A DNA stretch of 45,495 nucleotides from Paraprevotella xylaniphila YIT 11841. Its GTDB lineage: Bacteria > Bacteroidota > Bacteroidia > Bacteroidales > Bacteroidaceae. Of the stretch, positions 41,311 through 45,495 are shown piece after piece. The stretch's first letter is position 1. Each line of letters begins with the position of its first letter. Location of the stretch: contig NZ_GL883822.1 of the NCBI RefSeq assembly GCF_000205165.1, forward strand, positions 1 to 45,495, read 5' to 3'. The notes under the pieces were generated by a model, which saw nothing but the letters and a program-made list of their open reading frames with translations, had not been told where the DNA came from and ran no database searches. Made by a program: the position numbers and the translations under genes.

Positions 41311-43551
41311 TTATAAAGAGTGGTTGATGGTACGCGAAATGACATCCAACTGTTGTTCACGCGTCAGCTTCACAAAGTTCACGGCATAGCCGGACACGCG
41401 GATGGTCAACTGCGGATACTTCTCGGGATGTTCCATGGCATCCATCAACAATTCCTTGTCGAACACATTGACATTGAGATGTTGGCCGCCGTCCGGAGTG
41501 AAATAACCATCCAACAGGCCGACCAGATTATTTACCTGAATGTCGCGCTCCTTGCCCAACGTAGCCGGAGATATGGCAAAAGTGTAAGAGATACCGTCGT
41601 GTGCATGATGGAACGGAAGCTTGGCCACCGAAGCCAACGCCGCAACGGCTCCTTTCACGTCACGCCCGTTCATCGGGTTGGCCCCCGGTGCAAACGGAGT
41701 ACCGCCCTGGCGGCCGTCGGGAGTCGTACCGGTTTTCTTTCCATACACCACATTGCTGGTAATCGTCAGGATGGACTGCGTGGCAACCGCATTGCGGTAA
41801 GTCTCGTGCTGACGGAGGTAATCCATGAATTTCTCCGTGATTTCCACTGCGATGGCATCCGTGCGGTCGTCATTGTTGCCATAAGGCACATACTCGCCTT
41901 CACGCTCGAAGTCCACAGCCAAGCCGCGCTCGTCGCGAACCACCTTCACCTTGCAGTCGCGGATGGCAGCCAAAGAGTCGGCCACGATGGACAAACCGGC
42001 AATACCGGTAGCACGGATACGCTGTACGTCGCCATCGTGCAGAGCCATTTCGTATGCCTCATAGTCATACTTGTCGTGCATATAGTGGATAATCTTCAAG
42101 GCATTCACGTACACCTTGGCCAACCAACGCATCATCTGCTCGTATTTCTCCATCACCTCGTCATAGTCGAGATATTCGCTCGTAATCGGTTCGAATTTGG
42201 GAGCCACCTGCACACCGCTACGCTCGTCGCGCCCGCCGTTGATGGCATACAGCAAGCACTTGGCCAGATTGGCACGGGCTCCGAAGAACTGCATCTGCTT
42301 GCCGATTTTCATCGGAGACACACAGCATGCGATGCCATAGTCGTCACCGTAATCCACCCGCATCAGGTCGTCGTTCTCATACTGGATGGCCGACGTGTCG
42401 ATAGAAACTCTGGCACAGAACTTCTTCCAGTTCTCCGGCAATTTGTCCGCCCACAGCACCGTAAGGTTCGGTTCCGGAGCCGGCCCGAGGTTGTAAAGCG
42501 TATGCAGGTAACGGAAACAAGTCTTCGTCACCAACGTGCGGCCGTCCACGCCCATGCCGCCGAGGGATTCCGTCACCCATACAGGGTCACCGGAAAACAA
42601 GTCGTTATATTCGGGCGTACGCAAGAACCGTACGATACGCAACTTTATAATCATCTGGTCTACCAACTCCTGTGCTTCTTCTTCCGTCAGTTTCCCCTCG
42701 CGGATATCTTTCTCGATATAGATGTCGAGGAACGTAGAAGTACGCCCTATGGACATGGCCGCACCGTCCTGGTCCTTCACCGCAGCCAGATAAGCCAGAT
42801 ATACAAACTGCACGGCTTCGCGGGCATCCTTGGCCGGACGGGCCACGTCGAATCCGTATGCGGCACACATCTTCTCAAAATCCTGCAAGGCACGAATCTG
42901 CTCCGTAACCTCTTCACGGTTGCGGATGATTTCATCATTCAGTTCCTGGATGTCAAGGCGTTTTTGGAATTTTTTCTTGTCCTCAATCAAACGTGCAGTA
43001 CCATACAAAGCCACACGACGATAGTCACCGATGATACGGCCACGACCGTATGCATCCGGCAAACCTGTAATAATGGCCGAACGGCGACATGCCAACATTT
43101 CATCGGTATAAGCTGAAAACACTCCTTCGTTGTGCGTCTTACGGTATTTCGTGAAAATCTCTTTCGTCATCGGGTCGAGATGGTAGCCGTAAGCTTCCAA
43201 GCTGTTTTCCACCATGCGGATACCGCCTTTCGGAAAAATACCACGCTTGAGCGGGGCATCCGTTTGCAGTCCCACAACCACTTCATTATCCTTATCTATA
43301 TAACCCGGCCCGTAAGTCGTGATGCTTTGGGGGAGTTTTGTTTCGGTGTCATACACACCCTTCTCACGCTCCACCTTGAACATCTCGGTCAATTTGTTCC
43401 ACACTTTGCGGGTCTTCTCCGACGACGGCTTCAGGAAAGAATCATCCCCCGTGTAAGGAGTATAATTGTTCTGAATGAAATCACGCACGTTGATCTCCTT
43501 CTTCCACAATTCGCCTTTGAAGCCGGCCCAGCTTTCGTTGTTACGTTCCAT
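41311..43551 (-). CDS. pflB: Pyruvate formate-lyase
   Basis: 746 residues. The active-site pair of cysteines is in [20 protein letters not shown], the glycyl radical site is RVSGYAVNF near residue 721, and the C-terminal [20 protein letters not shown] is conserved. It converts pyruvate and CoA to acetyl-CoA and formate, central to anaerobic fermentation. A -7 box TATCTTTG lies upstream (43590-43597). All features are intact; start [20 protein letters not shown] is typical. Confidence 0.97.
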   Translation of the reverse strand: MERNNESWAGFKGELWKKEINVRDFIQNNYTPYTGDDSFLKPSSEKTRKVWNKLTEMFKVEREKGVYDTETKLPQSITTYGPGYIDKDNEVVVGLQTDAPLKRGIFPKGGIRMVENSLEAYGYHLDPMTKEIFTKYRKTHNEGVFSAYTDEMLACRRSAIITGLPDAYGRGRIIGDYRRVALYGTARLIEDKKKFQKRLDIQELNDEIIRNREEVTEQIRALQDFEKMCAAYGFDVARPAKDAREAVQFVYLAYLAAVKDQDGAAMSIGRTSTFLDIYIEKDIREGKLTEEEAQELVDQMIIKLRIVRFLRTPEYNDLFSGDPVWVTESLGGMGVDGRTLVTKTCFRYLHTLYNLGPAPEPNLTVLWADKLPENWKKFCARVSIDTSAIQYENDDLMRVDYGDDYGIACCVSPMKIGKQMQFFGARANLAKCLLYAINGGRDERSGVQVAPKFEPITSEYLDYDEVMEKYEQMMRWLAKVYVNALKIIHYMHDKYDYEAYEMALHDGDVQRIRATGIAGLSIVADSLAAIRDCKVKVVRDERGLAVDFEREGEYVPYGNNDDRTDAIAVEITEKFMDYLRQHETYRNAVATQSILTITSNVVYGKKTGTTPDGRQGGTPFAPGANPMNGRDVKGAVAALASVAKLPFHHAHDGISYTFAISPATLGKERDIQVNNLVGLLDGYFTPDGGQHLNVNVFDKELLMDAMEHPEKYPQLTIRVSGYAVNFVKLTREQQLDVISRTINHSL

Positions 43552-43682
43552 AATTTATCCGTTTTAGTTATTTATGTGCTAACCGGCTGCAAAGATACGG
43601 AGAAATAACGGATTCCCCTATACCGACTTGTAGGTATTTCAAATTTAAAACTATCCTTATACTACTTTTGTATTCATTCCAA

Positions 43683-45495
43683 TCAAAAACCGGACCAATT
43701 ATGGAACCTGATATACATCCGGTCTGGGTTCCGTGTTACTGTTCCCGGATAAGGAGGCTTAAAATCACAATAACGGTTCCCCGAGTCCAATATCAGGCGA
43801 TACACATTTTGCCCGGGCAACTTTACCAGAATCATTCCTTTGCTGAATCCAAGAAATTCATATATGAACTGTTCTTTTTTATCATTCACAATCAGATGCT
43901 TGCCAATAATAAAGACCTTTCCGGTGGCACTGACCCGCACATCTTCCTTCCGGAACGAGAAGTCTAGCCCGCGTTCCCTGAAGCGGAACATGTACGCGGC
44001 ATCCTGCTTGACCAGTTCAAACCGCCCGAGACGTCCGAGTTCCGGCATCCTTTCGTAGTGCCTCCGGGTCTTGCCGTCCCAATAAACCTGCTTTCCCGTA
44101 AAGTCACACCCCTTAAAAAAGTCCCCTTTGCATTCCACCTTTCCATAAAGTTCCGGCCTCAAATCACGCCCCTTCCCGTCCACCACCGTCACCTTCCCCC
44201 GGAAGACGGCATCGTATGGGTAAAAACACAGGGCAAAATAAGGTTCAGGTATCCGTTCTACCCGCACGAACTGAGGGGCACACACCTCTTTTCCATCCAA
44301 CGCTATGCCGTATTTTCCGCCCTGCATAAAAACTTCCATTCCCTCGCGCTTCTCCTCTTTCCGTTTGATACGGACCATCTCCAGATTCACCAACTGTTTT
44401 TCCATGGCCTCTTCTCCTATATATATAGGAAAAGTATTGCCCGTTGTGGGTCGGCCAACCTCCCTTCCATCAAACATCCGCTGCCAGTCCCATCTTTGTA
44501 TAGGCATACCGAAAGCCAAATACAGTCCCACCTGGTCCAATACCATCACGTGGCTTTTCTTGCAGGATACACGCATCCCCCGCCCCACCTGCTGCAAATA
44601 TTTGGCCAATGAAAGCGTGGGTCGGGCAAGTTGGATGACCTCTACCTCCGGCACGTCCCATCCTTCCGAGAATATGTCGACGTTGACCATCAACGTGAAA
44701 CGGCCGTTCCGATAGTCTTCCACCAAACTCCGGCGTTCCTCCGGCGGAGTCTTCGCGTCAATCATGCAACAACTTACCCCGCCATCCCGATAATACTCCA
44801 AGATATGACGCGCATGTTCCCGGTTTATGGCATACACTATGCCTTTCTTTCCTGAAGCAAACGTCCGGTAAGTGTCATACAGATGACGGATGCTTTCAGG
44901 ACAATCCATCACCGTAGCCATCTCTTTCAACTGGTAATCGCCATCCGCACCACGCTTGGACAACAGTCCCACCCGGCGTACCGCCCTACTGTTCGGGTCG
45001 GCACTTATATATTCAAAATCAGCCAACCACCCCTCGTCGATAAAGCGTTCCATACTCCACGTTTGGAGCAATACCTCGAACAAGTCCGTGAAAGGTTCGC
45101 CGCTCAACCGGCAAGGCGTAGCCGTCAGTCCCAAGAAAAGAGCCTCCGGCCACTTTTCCCACAATATGCGGTAAGTCTTCGCCAAGGCATGATGAGCCTC
45201 GTCCACAACCACAACAGAAGGGCAAAAAGAAAGACTATCTATACATCGGCTCAACGTCTGTATGCTCGCCACCCGGACGTTCTCCGCCAACAACGCCTTC
45301 CGGCCACCGGCAATCACCCCGTGGCGTACTCCGAAACGAGACAAGGTTTCCGAAATCTGCTCTACCAATTCTATACGGTGCGTCACGACCAACACCCCGT
45401 CCGCAGCATTCTCGCGGACCACGGCAGCCATCAAGTACGTCTTCCCCGTCCCTGTAGGCATCTGCACCATCACGCTCCTGATCCCGCCCCACCAT
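43683..45495 (-). CDS. SF2 DEAD/DEAH helicase, 5' end beyond window
   Basis: About 604 residues are visible. The frame remains open through 45495, with WWGGIRSVMVQMPTGTGKT at the edge, so the true start is outside. Walker A MPTGTGKTYLM, DEAH in VVVVDEAHHALAKTY, SAT-like GLTATPCRLSG, and QVGRGMRVSCKKSHVMVLDQ (motif VI) are complete. A long C-terminal extension (about residues 360-600) has beta-rich segments of unknown role, for example KGDFFKGCDFTGKQVYWDGK. It is a chromosomal relative of the phage helicase and may act in repair. Confidence 0.9.
   Translation of the reverse strand, partial: WWGGIRSVMVQMPTGTGKTYLMAAVVRENAADGVLVVTHRIELVEQISETLSRFGVRHGVIAGGRKALLAENVRVASIQTLSRCIDSLSFCPSVVVVDEAHHALAKTYRILWEKWPEALFLGLTATPCRLSGEPFTDLFEVLLQTWSMERFIDEGWLADFEYISADPNSRAVRRVGLLSKRGADGDYQLKEMATVMDCPESIRHLYDTYRTFASGKKGIVYAINREHARHILEYYRDGGVSCCMIDAKTPPEERRSLVEDYRNGRFTLMVNVDIFSEGWDVPEVEVIQLARPTLSLAKYLQQVGRGMRVSCKKSHVMVLDQVGLYLAFGMPIQRWDWQRMFDGREVGRPTTGNTFPIYIGEEAMEKQLVNLEMVRIKRKEEKREGMEVFMQGGKYGIALDGKEVCAPQFVRVERIPEPYFALCFYPYDAVFRGKVTVVDGKGRDLRPELYGKVECKGDFFKGCDFTGKQVYWDGKTRRHYERMPELGRLGRFELVKQDAAYMFRFRERGLDFSFRKEDVRVSATGKVFIIGKHLIVNDKKEQFIYEFLGFSKGMILVKLPGQNVYRLILDSGNRYCDFKPPYPGTVTRNPDRMYIRFHNWSGF

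Noticed and set aside
41320-43116. 598-residue ORF antisense to pflB
   Set aside because: pflB is unmistakable on the other strand; the long antisense frame follows from its codon bias, and the translation has no domain.

Overview
The window looks like a piece of a Bacteroidales (Bacteroidota) chromosome. The reasons are GH97 and GH92 enzymes, a DUF5690 transporter, SusB-like signal peptides, pflB/pflA of a gut fermenter, and promoters with the Bacteroidota -7 box TAnnTTTG (TATCTTTG, TATATTTG) and few Shine-Dalgarno sequences. I cannot name a species.

Positions 1 to about 15,056 are the right end of a prophage. A 3' half of tRNA-His at 15,010-15,056, followed by the tRNA's own terminator, marks the attachment junction; the rebuilt tRNA should lie left of the window. 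An AT-rich rightward lysogeny module (XRE-type repressor, a YbjQ-domain/zinc-ribbon protein, a lipoprotein) faces a long leftward early operon across an operator/promoter region at 12,294-12,349. The leftward operon runs from small DNA-binding proteins, through recombination genes (ERF annealase, PD-(D/E)XK nuclease, SSB-like, NinB-like, NinG) and three tRNA-like genes with odd anticodon arms, to a YopX protein, a Rha antirepressor cassette, an SF2 helicase and a replication-initiator-like protein. The Rha cassette sits in a scar: 36 codons of an older, divergent helicase remain upstream of it. No integrase is visible.

Positions 15,196-22,001 hold a tightly coupled leftward operon: DUF5690 MFS transporter, DAO-family flavoprotein, EtfB, EtfA with an N-terminal 2[4Fe-4S] ferredoxin, and an outer-membrane porin, with a divergent HTH regulator. 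It reads as a complete route from outer membrane to electron carrier for a small, probably amine or N-methyl amino-acid, substrate using a bifurcating-type ETF. I consider it the most interesting metabolic system here.

Positions 22,076-32,826 are a carbohydrate locus without SusC/SusD: GH97 and GH92 to the left, and a sugar/H+ symporter, a DUF5107-TPR protein and galM to the right. Positions 32,903-34,650 are an AT-rich two-gene ATPase/DUF4276 unit that resembles phage-defence pairs, next to tRNA-Gly(TCC).

Positions 35,134-45,495 are chromosomal genes: a frameshifted rhodanese lipoprotein, a nitroreductase lipoprotein, an AraC regulator, enolase, an outer-membrane protein, a metallophosphoesterase, pflA, pflB and a partial SF2 helicase. 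A short conserved module containing TTTGGCGCAGAAT recurs in two intergenic regions (26.8 kb and 40.4 kb), with different sequence attached in each.
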